This document shows, in pieces, positions 55,132 through 64,000 of a stretch of 64,000 nucleotides of DNA. Source of the stretch: Hygrophila difformis. Lineage: Eukaryota > Streptophyta > Magnoliopsida > Lamiales > Acanthaceae. Position 1 is the stretch's first letter; every line of letters starts with the position of its first letter. The notes beneath the pieces are model-generated. The model saw only the letters and a list, made by a program, of their open reading frames with translations. It ran no database searches and was not told the DNA's origin. Location of the stretch: NCBI GenBank assembly GCA_030278955.1, contig JAOANR010000011.1:24990403-25054402 (forward strand). The letters run 5' to 3'. Made by a program: the position numbers and the translations under genes.

Positions 55132-58100
55132 TAACATTCAATATATGATTTTGACCACAAGCATGCCTTTCTTGCTATCTTGAATTTATTATCATCAGAT
55201 TTTTGTTAGAGTAATACTATACATCTGAAACTTTTTTTCAATTATTGGCACACTTCTATATGTAATTATTGTTCATCTATACACTTCTGAAAAGACTTTT
55301 GAGATTTACTTTGTTCTTAATCAGCTGCTTATGATTTTCTTAGTCTTGAACACTAAATAACATTATGTAACCGTTTTAATGATTCAGGAAGATTGAAGGA
55401 AACCTCGAAACATTGTCATTTTTCTGTGTGCTCGTGATGGTTTTGCTATACTTGTATAAAAAAAGAACTCACATTGACTAGCTTCAGGATGGGTTGAATT
55501 TCTGATATGGTTACGGTATAAAAAAGGTGAAAGGTGAAAGGTTTGTATATACCAGGTAAAAGGCGGCTCCATCGAACGGACAGAACGCGCAATTAAAAAT
55601 CCTAGGCTAAAACCTTTCTCCAATTCAGCAAGATAAATTTCACACACCTTTTGCAATTAAAAATCCTAGGCTACCTGGTATAAAAAAAAAACGGTATTAC
55701 TCTATTTTTTAATTTATCTTTTTGTTACGGTATAATTTACCTGACCTTTTCTTTGGGTTCTAATATCATCCAGGAACATGGAAGAATAAGAGGCATGGGC
55801 CATCGTCATATTTCTTGGTATGCTCCTATAATTCAATTACTTCATGCAAAATTGATTTCAATTTCTCAAATGGTGGCAAAAGGTTTTAGCCTAGGGTTTT
55901 TGTGAGTGTGGTTTTTGGATTGACATGAAACATGTATAGACAAACATCAGATTTGTTTGAGAAAATTAGAATATTTGAGAATCTAGATTTGTTTCCAGAG
56001 ATTTTCATGAGTTTGGGCATTGGTTAGAAGGATCATCATTGCTTTTGTTTCCAGAGATTTCCACATGTGCAACAGGCTAATGAATTGCTTTTGTTGTCAC
56101 CCCAGGGATATATTAGTACTGATTCTCTTCAACCAACTTAAGAATAGCTTCTGAATGAAGATATCTTTTATCGAGTTCATCAATCTCTCTTGATCTGGCC
56201 ATCAGATCTGCATTGAATTGCAGATTTTTACACTTTTTTTCCACTTATCAATCCGATTAAAAGTTAATGATGCTTTCTTATAATTAAAGCCACTTTTTGT
56301 GGTTGCGGAGTTCTTTGTATCAGTAAGAAATTTTAATTTGAATTTCCAGGTAACTTGAAACAGATTTGATAAATAAAAAAAGGAATTCGAGTAATCTCCT
56401 TGGCATTGAATTTTAACTCTCATAATGTGTCTTTCGAGGAGATTGATATAGGGGTTTTGATATTTCTGGGAATTGTAGGACTTCTTTTAAGCGTGTTTCA
56501 TATTTCGATTAAATTACGGTTATCCTGGAGCTTATGCATCTTGGTTAAATGGGTTTGGATTGTTGTTCGGTGTGCATGTGGAGAACTTGTTTTTGTTTTC
56601 TTCAATGAATATGGGTGCCTTTCAATATGGCCAGAAAGATGATCATTTTATTGTTGGCTTGAGTGAGAATAGTTTGTTTGATGTTACAGAACATGTTTTG
56701 ATGCAGAATATTCGAATTTTGTTGGTGATTGATCTGTGGAGTTTTCCAACCACGCCACTCCCACCTCATGCCTGCAAGGCTGAAACAGGTAACTTGTCGA
56801 CTATGGGTTTGGCCTTTTCACTTTCAGTGTTACGTTAGTATACTGTTTGTGAATGCCTGCTATGTCCTTTCTGGTTTTTTTTTTGTTTTTTTTAAATATT
56901 TTTAATGTTTTTCTTCTACTTTATTAAAAAGTCAGGTTCCGTTGTCACGTAGGCTTTTTCCTTTTTTAGATATCTCACAGGATTGGTTGTAAATTTGTGA
57001 CAGATTACAGATTTCCAATTATTTAGGTGTCTTTCAAAGAGAAGTTTGGAATTGAAATTTGAAATGGATTACACTATAGGATTTCCTTGTCATTTTGCTC
57101 TCTATTATGCCTTCTATGTGTTTGAGGAGAGAGTGTTTTTCATGAGAATGCTTCGGCGACTCCACCTTCTGGGGTGTTCCGAGAGAGGCGAAGGACATAT
57201 GGGCAGCGCAAGGTTGATGCGCCAGACACAAATGAAATTGGGATAAGAAAATAGCATATGGGTATTGGTTAATCTAAACCTGTGAGAATTGCATTTGGGG
57301 AAGGATTAATCGACGAAATAATTGAAGTTACACAACTAGCCTCAACATTAAACTGCACCGATGTTAATTCAGATGGAAGGTAACAACAAACAAGCCCCAG
57401 CAAGAATGGTCTTTTGCTCTATTAAAAATCTATGGCAGTTGTATCTTTGCTCTATTACAAATCTATGGCTGGTAGTTTATCAGACGAAATGTGGTTCCTT
57501 ATGTAAGAATTTCTAATTTCTGAGAGGGTGGGAACTATTTCTACCAGTATTAGGTGCTTCTTTAGCTGCATTTGCTGTTCAGAAATCAGCTATGGAAATT
57601 GTGAATTCCAACTTTTGTCCAAATTTGATGAGCCCGGTTCTCTCATATTAGTGGGATTTCGGTAATTGCACTTTGTGAGTTCAAGTAGACTCTGTTTTAG
57701 GTGGATCTAAATGTGGTTGCCATCAGTTAACTCATTTATAATGTAATTGATTCATTTCTCATACGTGTTCCAAATGTTTTCAGCTATCGCTGATAGGATG
57801 TGGACATTTACTGAAAGTATGTACCACGGTTGAAGGGAGTTTTAGATGAAAAATTGAAGTTGGTTTCAGATGACTGCATTATGAAAGTTGTGAATTCTTG
57901 TGATCATATATTAGTCTTTTCCTGCTTTTAAATTGCAATGTCTAGGTCTACCAATATGATCATTACCATGATTTATGCAAACATGTTTTGCTTGATGCAC
58001 TGAGAAGTTGTACTTGTTCAATTAGTTATGTGTAATTTATTTTCCTTTTCTGTTGGCAGCATGTAAGACAGATCCAAGGATGCTTTAGGGAAAGCTTCAA

Positions 58101-58224
58101 AGACGCAGAGTACTCTACAGTAAGCCTACAATGTTTCTTTATCTATATACATATTAGTCACTTAATGCAAAACTCATGGTTGCTGCCCATTGTAGTTCCT
58201 GGGACAGAACAATATCGGACTTGA
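55132..58224. other. Spacer of the third mosaic
   Basis: Intron-like AT-rich DNA. A 20-bp direct repeat, GCAATTAAAAATCCTAGGCT, occurs at 55,589 and 55,652. An unassigned coding-like stretch lies at 57,140-57,243. No family recognised. Confidence 0.45.
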
Positions 58225-58640
58225 ATGGAGCTAGCTGCTGCAGGGACTGCACATGATTCTTTACTTACAGGTTCCCCCTTATCTGAAGACTTGAGGATAT
58301 CTGAAGAGATTCAGTGCGCTACATGGATGCTGCAAGGTTCTTCTTAATTGAATGTTTGTACTTTGATTAAGTTAAATTGATGAAGTTAATTAGTTTTAAT
58401 TCATTATTCCAATCTACTGCTCACTGCAGGTGATAAACGAAAAAAGCTTGAGGAAGAATAGGGCATTAGAATCCGTTTTGTGGTTGGTCACAGGTGAAGA
58501 ACAATTCACAAATTAAACAAGATTCACACCTAATATCACCTTGTCTGATTTGTTTGTCTCATCAACAGTGCAACATCCGGCGGCATTCTTGGTAGAGCCA
58601 TTGAGGCGAAAGATAGGAAGCATATAGATTTTCTGTGATT
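58225..58640 (+). pseudogene. GT31 beta-1,3-galactosyltransferase fragment (second, independent)
   Basis: Exon-like pieces read ELAAAGTAHDSLLTGSPLSE, then ATWMLQG (58,225-58,337), DKRKKLEEE, a TAG, GIRIRFVVGHS (58,433-58,495) and SATSGGILGRAIEAKDRKHI (58,568-58,630). Consensus GT31 proteins have RATWMPQG, KLEEEKGI and GGILDRAIEAEDRKH here. The sequence differs from the 32.6-34.7 kb pseudogene, so it comes from another paralogue. One stop and the loss of the [15 protein letters not shown] exon make it non-functional. Confidence 0.8.
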
Positions 58641-58827
58641 GGTATATCTTCTTTTCCTTTTTTGTCTTTTTCTTTCTAAACCTTAAAAATATTCCATGAG
58701 ACTACATGTAATGTTGAAATCTAACACTATCTACGGAGCTAGCACATAATCTTGTTGGGCAATCTGCTGTTGTAACCATGATTTACTGTTCTGTCATCCT
58801 TACGTATTTAAATAGTATTATTCAGGA

Positions 58828-58950
58828 ACATGTTGGGTATGCTGAAGTGGATTCGTGGGGTTGCAATGGATCCTTGCAATGCGAATGTCCAGAAACTACC
58901 AGACAAGATTAAGTGGAAGAGCTTTGGGAGCGATGTGCATTGAAAGCAGA
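58828..58950 (+). pseudogene. Possible ARID-protein C-terminal fragment
   Basis: Reads MLGMLKWIRGVAMDPCNAN then QKLPDKIKWKSFGSDVH and a stop. The pattern resembles the L-x-W-x-x-x-x-A-x-D-P-C and K-W-K-x-x-G segment of plant AT-rich interaction domain proteins. Short and recognised only from pattern, so weak. Confidence 0.35.
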
Positions 58951-58994
58951 TGAAATGTCATGATGATCCAAAGGAGCTTCCACCTCAAGGAAAA

Positions 58995-59251
58995 CCCATT
59001 TTACCCTCGGTAATTTGGGAGAGAATTATGTTGGTGAGGTAATTGATTCTAGCTCATTGATTATTATTGATTGTGGTATTTTCTCGGTCATTTGTCTTCC
59101 AGACTAATGATTGTCTCATACTATACACGCACACTACATAAAAGAGATAAAAAGCAAGACAACTTCAGCTGTTGTTACTTTAAGATCTAATTACAAATGG
59201 GCTCTTAGTGGCACTCCCATGAATAATCATTTTGGAGAAATCTATCCACTG
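58995..59251 (+). pseudogene. RAD16-like SWI/SNF2 helicase fragment
   Basis: VIWERIML (58,995-59,035), then after an intron HAHYIKEIKSKTTSAVV and YKWALSGTPMNNHFGEIYPL (59,128-59,251). This matches the helicase motif II-III region of plant RAD16-type SNF2 proteins, which has DEAHYIKD and WALSGTPLQN. The acidic DE of the Walker B motif is lost, so it could not hydrolyse ATP. A captured piece of about 60 codons. Confidence 0.8.
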
Positions 59252-59696
59252 GTAATTCACACAGAACAGAAAAGGATACAATTATCTATAGTTGATTCTG
59301 TAGCAGTTACATAGTGTATTGTATGTTTATCTATAACTTAGTAATTCTATTTAAAACGGGAGGGCTATTTTTTTTTCTATTAGATCTGTTTTCTATCTGG
59401 ATATTATTACACTATCTTCTTTGCTTGTTGTGACTATTGTAATTCTGTTATTTGATTGTGCCTCCTGTAAATGGTAATGCTAATGTATTCAACTTTGAGC
59501 TTTGTCGTCATATGCAAATCATTTGCAAGCTTTTCTTATTTGAATTTGAATTTATTTTCTGAGGTCAATTAATATTTTATATTTTGGTAACAAGTTTATT
59601 GCCCAATCATTTTCTTGCTTGTTATGGTGGGAAATTTGAAATGCATTATTTGACATTGCAAATGTAGTAATTTATGGAGAACATCTGAGGAAAAGA

Positions 59697-60003
59697 CAGA
59701 ACTTGAACGTCTGGAAAAACCAATTTATAATTCCCTCCGCCAGGCAGCAGAAGTACACCGTCAGGTAGCTTTACAACACTTGCAACTATTTATGCACTCG
59801 GGAGGAAGAAAACTTGAAATTTAGAGGCTCTTCTTTTCTGAATTGTTCAATCGTTCTTAGGTTCGGAAAAATATTAGGCAAATACTGAAGCCTGGAATGT
59901 TGATGACTTATCTGTGTGAGATATATTGGAGAATACAGTCCGAACGTTAATATCAGAAATGGTTTACAAGCAGGGATTGCCTTTCCCACCGGATGCTCAT
60001 TGA
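59697..60003 (+). pseudogene. Methionine aminopeptidase 2 fragment
   Basis: [18 protein letters not shown] (59,713-59,765) and, after an intron, VRKNIRQILKPGMLMTYLCE then, with a frame change, ENTVRTLISEM and GLPFPP (59,862-60,003). This is the start of the catalytic domain of plant MAP2A/B, the cytosolic metalloprotease that removes initiator Met. The metal-binding residues further downstream are absent, and a frameshift lies near 59,925. Confidence 0.82.
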
Positions 60004-61479
60004 ATTGGTAAGGCTTGATTTCAGCTTATGATGTCTCATATAGATTATGTTACTCTTTCTAGGTTTTAAGGGATTAAGGTTTAGGGTTTATATATCGGGC
60101 ACCGATAATAATGATGAAGTGGTATTTGCAAATTGCCCTTTGATGGAACTTCTTGTTTCTTTGCCCTTTTAAACAAATTATATGGCATTGATCAATCAAT
60201 GAAGAGCTGAATGAGATCTGACGGTTACACCATGTTACTGGTGAATGTATTTTAGTGCCGGTAAAGATTTTTTCTAAGTAGGTTCTATTTAGGTAGAAAA
60301 ATGTGTGCAAGTGAATGGTGATTTTCCTCGATTGATTTAATGATCAAGGGGCAATTGAATTCAATTGGAAATTGAAAAGATGCAACTATTTTATCTAATG
60401 TTCTTCCTACATTCTTAGCCTACATAATTTGTTCTGGAGTTCTGAGTTATAGCCTTGGCCTTACTGTCCATCATTCTCTAGATTTTTATGGTTTGGGGAT
60501 TGCTTATACGTGATGATAATGGGTTCTTTTAATCTAATTGGTAATTCTTTTAGATGTTCTGCATTCGGTGAGTTTCTGGCATGCACCAAAGAGATGGGGA
60601 TCTTCAAGAGGCCATGGCTCTCTTCGATAATAATACCAGCAGTGGTTCTGACATAAAGCGGTGTGCTGTGCATAAATAGCCCTTCCTTTCTAAGGAATAC
60701 TTGATGCCACCTGAGGTATTTTAACTTAAAATAGTTTTGTTTAACTTTCTTTCCCTCAAATTTTCCAAAGTGTTTGAAGCCTGAACCTGAATTCTTATTT
60801 GAATTCTTAACATTAATTGTCAAGTTACTAATCTTTCATGCTTACTGTAGTTGAAGGGTTTTCTTCGTATTTGTGTTTTTTGTTATCATAAATATTTTTC
60901 ATCAAACATTCACAACTACCTCTCCTGTCTTTTGCCACGTTGAACAAGCCACCGGGCTATAAAGTGTTTGCTCATTTATGGACTAAAATTTTGGCAACTC
61001 TAATTGTAGATATGGCAAGAAATAAAGGTCTTATTTCATCAACACCTGGAGAAATTTCTGGATAACATAAAAAAATTAAGGCCATTATTGAATCTGTCAT
61101 TCCAGCATGCACACAACCAGATCCCATAACTGGTGGATCTTTCAGGGTCGGGCGATTATTGCAAACCCTCTTGCTTATGGTTAGTTACCTCATTTTATAT
61201 CTATTGCTTCTCTATAGAATTTTGGCTTTGAATTAATTAAGCCAACACAAGACAGGCATTAAAGACCAAAATATTTTAGGCCTGTTTATTGTTGAAATAT
61301 AAAAGTGATTTAGGAAATAAAGGTCTTTGATTGTTAAGGTTGCCGAGGATGGATAGTTTTGGCGTTGGTTTTCTCTTCTATTGATGCCAATTTGTTGTTA
61401 GTTTGATTAACATTTTGATACTGTTTTGTTGGATTGAAGATTAATGCGAAGAGGGAGGATAGAAGTTTTGGTGTTGATT
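60004..61479. other. Spacer of the third mosaic
   Basis: Intron-like DNA. Short unassigned coding-like stretches at 60,575-60,680 (GDLQEAMALFDNNTSSG) and 61,010-61,150. No call possible. Confidence 0.4.
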
Positions 61480-61830
61480 TTGTGTTATTTCTTAGAATTT
61501 GTTGATCATAGGTTTAGAGGCTATCTGTTAGCTTCATCAAGGGTGGAGATGAATTGATGGTGTGTTTTTGATTGATATTAATTTGGGTGAAATCAAGTTA
61601 TTTCAGTTCTGTAAAGATATGTGTTCAAGCTAGAGTAAGATTCTTATTGTGGCTGGTCTACTTTAAATTCACCAGTTTTAAATTTTCAGGACCTCGGATT
61701 TGATACACTTTTGAGTTAGAAAACCTCTTAATTAATGCGTGCATCACAATGTACTCTTCTGAAGCCAGGAAAGAAAGTAGAGGGGCTCAATGCTCATGCA
61801 CGGGAAGATTTCAATATTAGTTATTTGTTC
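61480..61830 (+). repeat. Diverged third copy of the 4,000-4,370 block
   Basis: Aligns with 4,000-4,370 and 40,981-41,351 with roughly one difference per 20 bases, so it is older than the A/B duplication. It is usable as an outgroup for the two young copies. Confidence 0.8.
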
Positions 61831-61839
61831 CTTGCCTGC

Positions 61840-62093
61840 TAAAAATTTGAAAAGTTCGATATTTAAAAACTATACGACGAGACGAATCTAATAAATCTCA
61901 CTTGATTATAAATTTTAACTTGTATAACTATGAGAAAATTGAAATCAAAGCGATCCGATGAATAGTGCTGAAATTTGGTTTGGAGCAATTAATTGGAAAC
62001 AGAGGAAGTATAATATAAGGAAAATATAAGCACTCACCTAAAAATATTTTTTACATTAGACTACATAAAATTTTAACATGTACTACATTCTAG
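61840..62093. other. MITE-like tract and possible decayed Helitron end
   Basis: 61,860-61,990 holds the ACTATACGACGAGACGAATC and GATCCGATGAATAGTG type of plant MITE sequence. It is followed by TATAAGGAAAATATAAGCAC TCACCTA and, at 62,090, CTAG, parallel to the subterminal part of the Helitron family but without its hairpin. Confidence 0.35.
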
Positions 62094-62129
62094 CTTTTTG
62101 AAGGAGATTTTTCAGCCCTTCGTTTTGTA

Positions 62130-62816
62130 CAGGCCGATACCAAGAAGATATCCGCAGTCTCTATTTTCTTTGAGACTATGCCATACAGATTGAATGAAAG
62201 CACTGGATACATGATTAGGTATTCTCCTTTTTCACTTTTTGGTCATGACACTGCTCTTTAATGAGCTGTTTGTTTGTGGGAACTTGTCTAGAATGTAGTA
62301 GCCAGAAGTTCTATTTCAGGTGCATTAATACTTTCTTTAATTATGCAACTGGAAAAGAGCGCCGTCCTGTTCAGGCCAAAATTAATTGTCTCTGGTGCAA
62401 GTGCGTATGCTCGGCTGTATGACTATGCTCGCATCAGGAAGGTAAAGATGTGCACGCATGTGCTGTGTTACAGTGATCTGAAAACAGAAACCTGAATTGG
62501 ATCCTTTGGCGAGTGTTACAGGTTTGTGACAAGCAAAAAACAAGCTTGCTTGCAGATATGGCGCATATTAGTGGATTAGTTGCAGGCGGTTCCATTGCAT
62601 CGCCATTCGACTATGCAGACATTGTGACAACCACAACCCACAAGCAAAGAGGTCAGTTGTTTCCTCACATAGTCGTTTTACTACAAGTACTGGAAATTAA
62701 GTTTCTGAAATGAGAATGTTTACTCCATTTCTTGAAGGTGCTGTATGCCTATGAAGATAAGATCAATGAAGCTGTCTTTCCAGGGCTCCAAGGCGTCCTG
62801 CACAATCGGTGCGAGG
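62130..62816 (+). pseudogene. Mitochondrial serine hydroxymethyltransferase fragment
   Basis: Four exon-like pieces match plant mitochondrial SHMT of the photorespiratory glycine-to-serine step: about 62,133-62,218 ([20 protein letters not shown]), 62,344-62,440 ([20 protein letters not shown]), 62,522-62,651 ([17 protein letters not shown] and VTTTTHK with the PLP-binding Lys) and 62,738-62,816 (YEDKINEAVFPGLQG). The family has SLRGPRG after THK; here the exon ends HKQRG. Sequence after FPGLQG no longer matches and runs to stops. N- and C-terminal thirds are missing, so it is a fragment. Confidence 0.87.
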
Positions 62817-63288
62817 GAAGGACTAAATAAAGTATCAGGGAAATTTTGGAGTTGTGGGTGAAGACTGGATGTTGGGGCTGCCACGGGGAGTGCGCCGAAG
62901 AGCTTTGGCTAATTTGTACTTTGTGCGGTTTGTCCATCGACTCCCCTTGATGGATTTTGTTCTTTTCCTTCAATATACTTGTTCTTTTCGCTGCATTTGT
63001 CATGTGTGCATGCTAGATCTTAGGTTTTAGGCTTCATTAGTGTTAACTGTAATTTTTCACTCTGTCAATAATTAACTACCAAATTCCAGTTTTGCTTCTT
63101 AACCAATACTTCTGTCTTTGTCTGATTATCCTCTTGTTTTCGTATTCCTAACCAATAACCCTCAAATCCATTGACCTACAGGAGTTTCATACAGAAATTG
63201 GAAACGAATGATTGAAAACAAATCATTTATTTGAAATTAGATCATTATTACTCTATCCGTACAATAACCTTATCTTCTTAATTAGTAA
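62817..63288. other. No gene recognised
   Basis: Sequence after the SHMT piece, then AT-rich DNA with nothing I can support. Confidence 0.5.
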
Positions 63289-63375
63289 ACAAATTCTTGT
63301 TGTAGATAGAAATTCACGTACACTTACCTATAATTATAGGTAAGTGTATGTGAGTTCCTATCTACAACAATTTGT
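63289..63375. mobile_element. Small hairpin MITE
   Basis: An 87-bp near-perfect inverted repeat: TGTAGATAGAAATTCACGTA and ACTTACCTATA face TATAGGTAAGT and ACTATCTACAACA-like sequence, with only a few mismatches and almost no loop. Could be a very short MITE or a small-RNA hairpin. Confidence 0.75.
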
Positions 63376-63564
63376 TTCCAGAGGATTTACCAATAACATA
63401 TAACTTATTTATATTCCTGTACTTTTCATCACCACCGAGATTACCAGTATCATCCTTCATGCAAAATGAACTAACTAAGGTCAAAGACAGCAACAGAACA
63501 TATCTCTACGATCAATTCAAACCCATGAAAACAGTAATGCAAATGAACTATACCGACCCAACCT

Positions 63565-63655
63565 ACATTCTACTCTTTTTCTTTTTTTTCTTCTTCTTGC
63601 CCACCTTAAACAGTTGTTTAATTTCCTCATCCTCTTCCCCTTCTTCAGCCTGCAA
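63565..63655 (-). other. Possible exon of an acidic/basic protein
   Basis: On the minus strand, after an AG acceptor, AEEGEEDEEIKQLFKVGKKK then KKRKR. Such acidic-to-lysine tails occur in several nuclear proteins; I cannot say which. It may mark the edge of another gene beyond the window or another captured exon. Confidence 0.3.
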
Positions 63656-64000
63656 ATAACATGCACCAACAAATTTAACTAAGTTCCCAACCATCTAAGC
63701 TCTTTGAACAATTCAAATAAATTTAAAAGTCCCTGAATACATCAACATCTCTAATTTTCTTCTATGGAAACTAAGTATATAGAGCAACCAGTGGCAATCT
63801 GGTAAAGCACATATATTAGTAGCCTAGAAAATCACCACCCAGGAGATGTAGATTGCAATAAGAATATGATCAGTTTAGCAATCATGAAGTTTTTTCAAAT
63901 AAAAGAACAAGTGCACTTGTACAAACAAAAGGGGAAAGGAATGGCCACAGTGACCAGGTGAAGAGAACAATAATAAGAACATGAATGGCACAAGACATGA
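63656..64000. other. No gene recognised
   Basis: AT-rich right edge of the window. Confidence 0.5.

Overview
The window is nuclear DNA of a flowering plant, most likely a eudicot. Evidence: AT-rich spliced gene pieces with plant-type proteins (DEK1, isoamylase, an AKRP/EMB506-type ankyrin protein, plant SHMT), plant LTR retrotransposon lineages (Tat and Athila), LINEs, a CACTA element, a Stowaway-type MITE and Helitron-type ends. I see no complete, clearly functional host gene. Nearly all host-gene similarity comes from short exon runs of many unrelated genes placed side by side, often with stops or frameshifts. Species cannot be named from the sequence.

Layout. 1-8,978 (copy A) and 36,982-45,946 (copy B) are near-identical direct copies of one mosaic block lying 36.98 kb apart. 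In order it holds pieces of WDR12/YTM1 (minus), then DEK1, a peroxisomal multifunctional protein, isoamylase 1, FEN1, an unrecognised four-exon gene, anthranilate phosphoribosyltransferase and an AKRP-type ankyrin protein (all plus). After copy A come a 3'-truncated Ty3/gypsy Tat-type element (minus, 8,979-15,886), the 3' exons of U2AF35 with an open frame (16,014-17,449), a palindrome-rich LTR-like region (18,340-20,310), a decayed Athila-type element (PBS 22,998, gag-pol to 26,991), a 727-bp solo LTR (26,992-27,718) and a truncated LINE (minus, 28,109-30,895).

31,877-37,061 is a second mosaic, all on the minus strand: a bZIP G-box factor exon, a GT31 beta-1,3-galactosyltransferase pseudogene, the first exon of an ADNT1-like carrier, a head-to-tail junction of two Helitron-like ends (35,464/35,465), eIF3m and WDR12 pieces. 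After copy B come an RBP45/47 piece and a textbook Helitron 3' end (46,786), a non-autonomous CACTA element (47,065-48,182), a foldback element with 520-bp arms (48,525-49,642), a tRNA-derived SINE, and a foldback arm fused to a LINE endonuclease ORF (51,718-53,229). 53,230-62,820 is a third, older plus-strand mosaic: isoamylase 1 again, a second GT31 piece, RAD16, methionine aminopeptidase 2 and mitochondrial SHMT.

Interpretation (inference). In each mosaic the fragments share one strand, and that strand agrees with the nearest Helitron-type terminus. This fits serial gene-fragment capture by non-autonomous Helitrons, followed by a recent segmental duplication and LTR/LINE/CACTA insertions. 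The genes do not form a pathway; the unit of organisation is the transposon. All similarity calls were made by reading translations by eye, with no database search.
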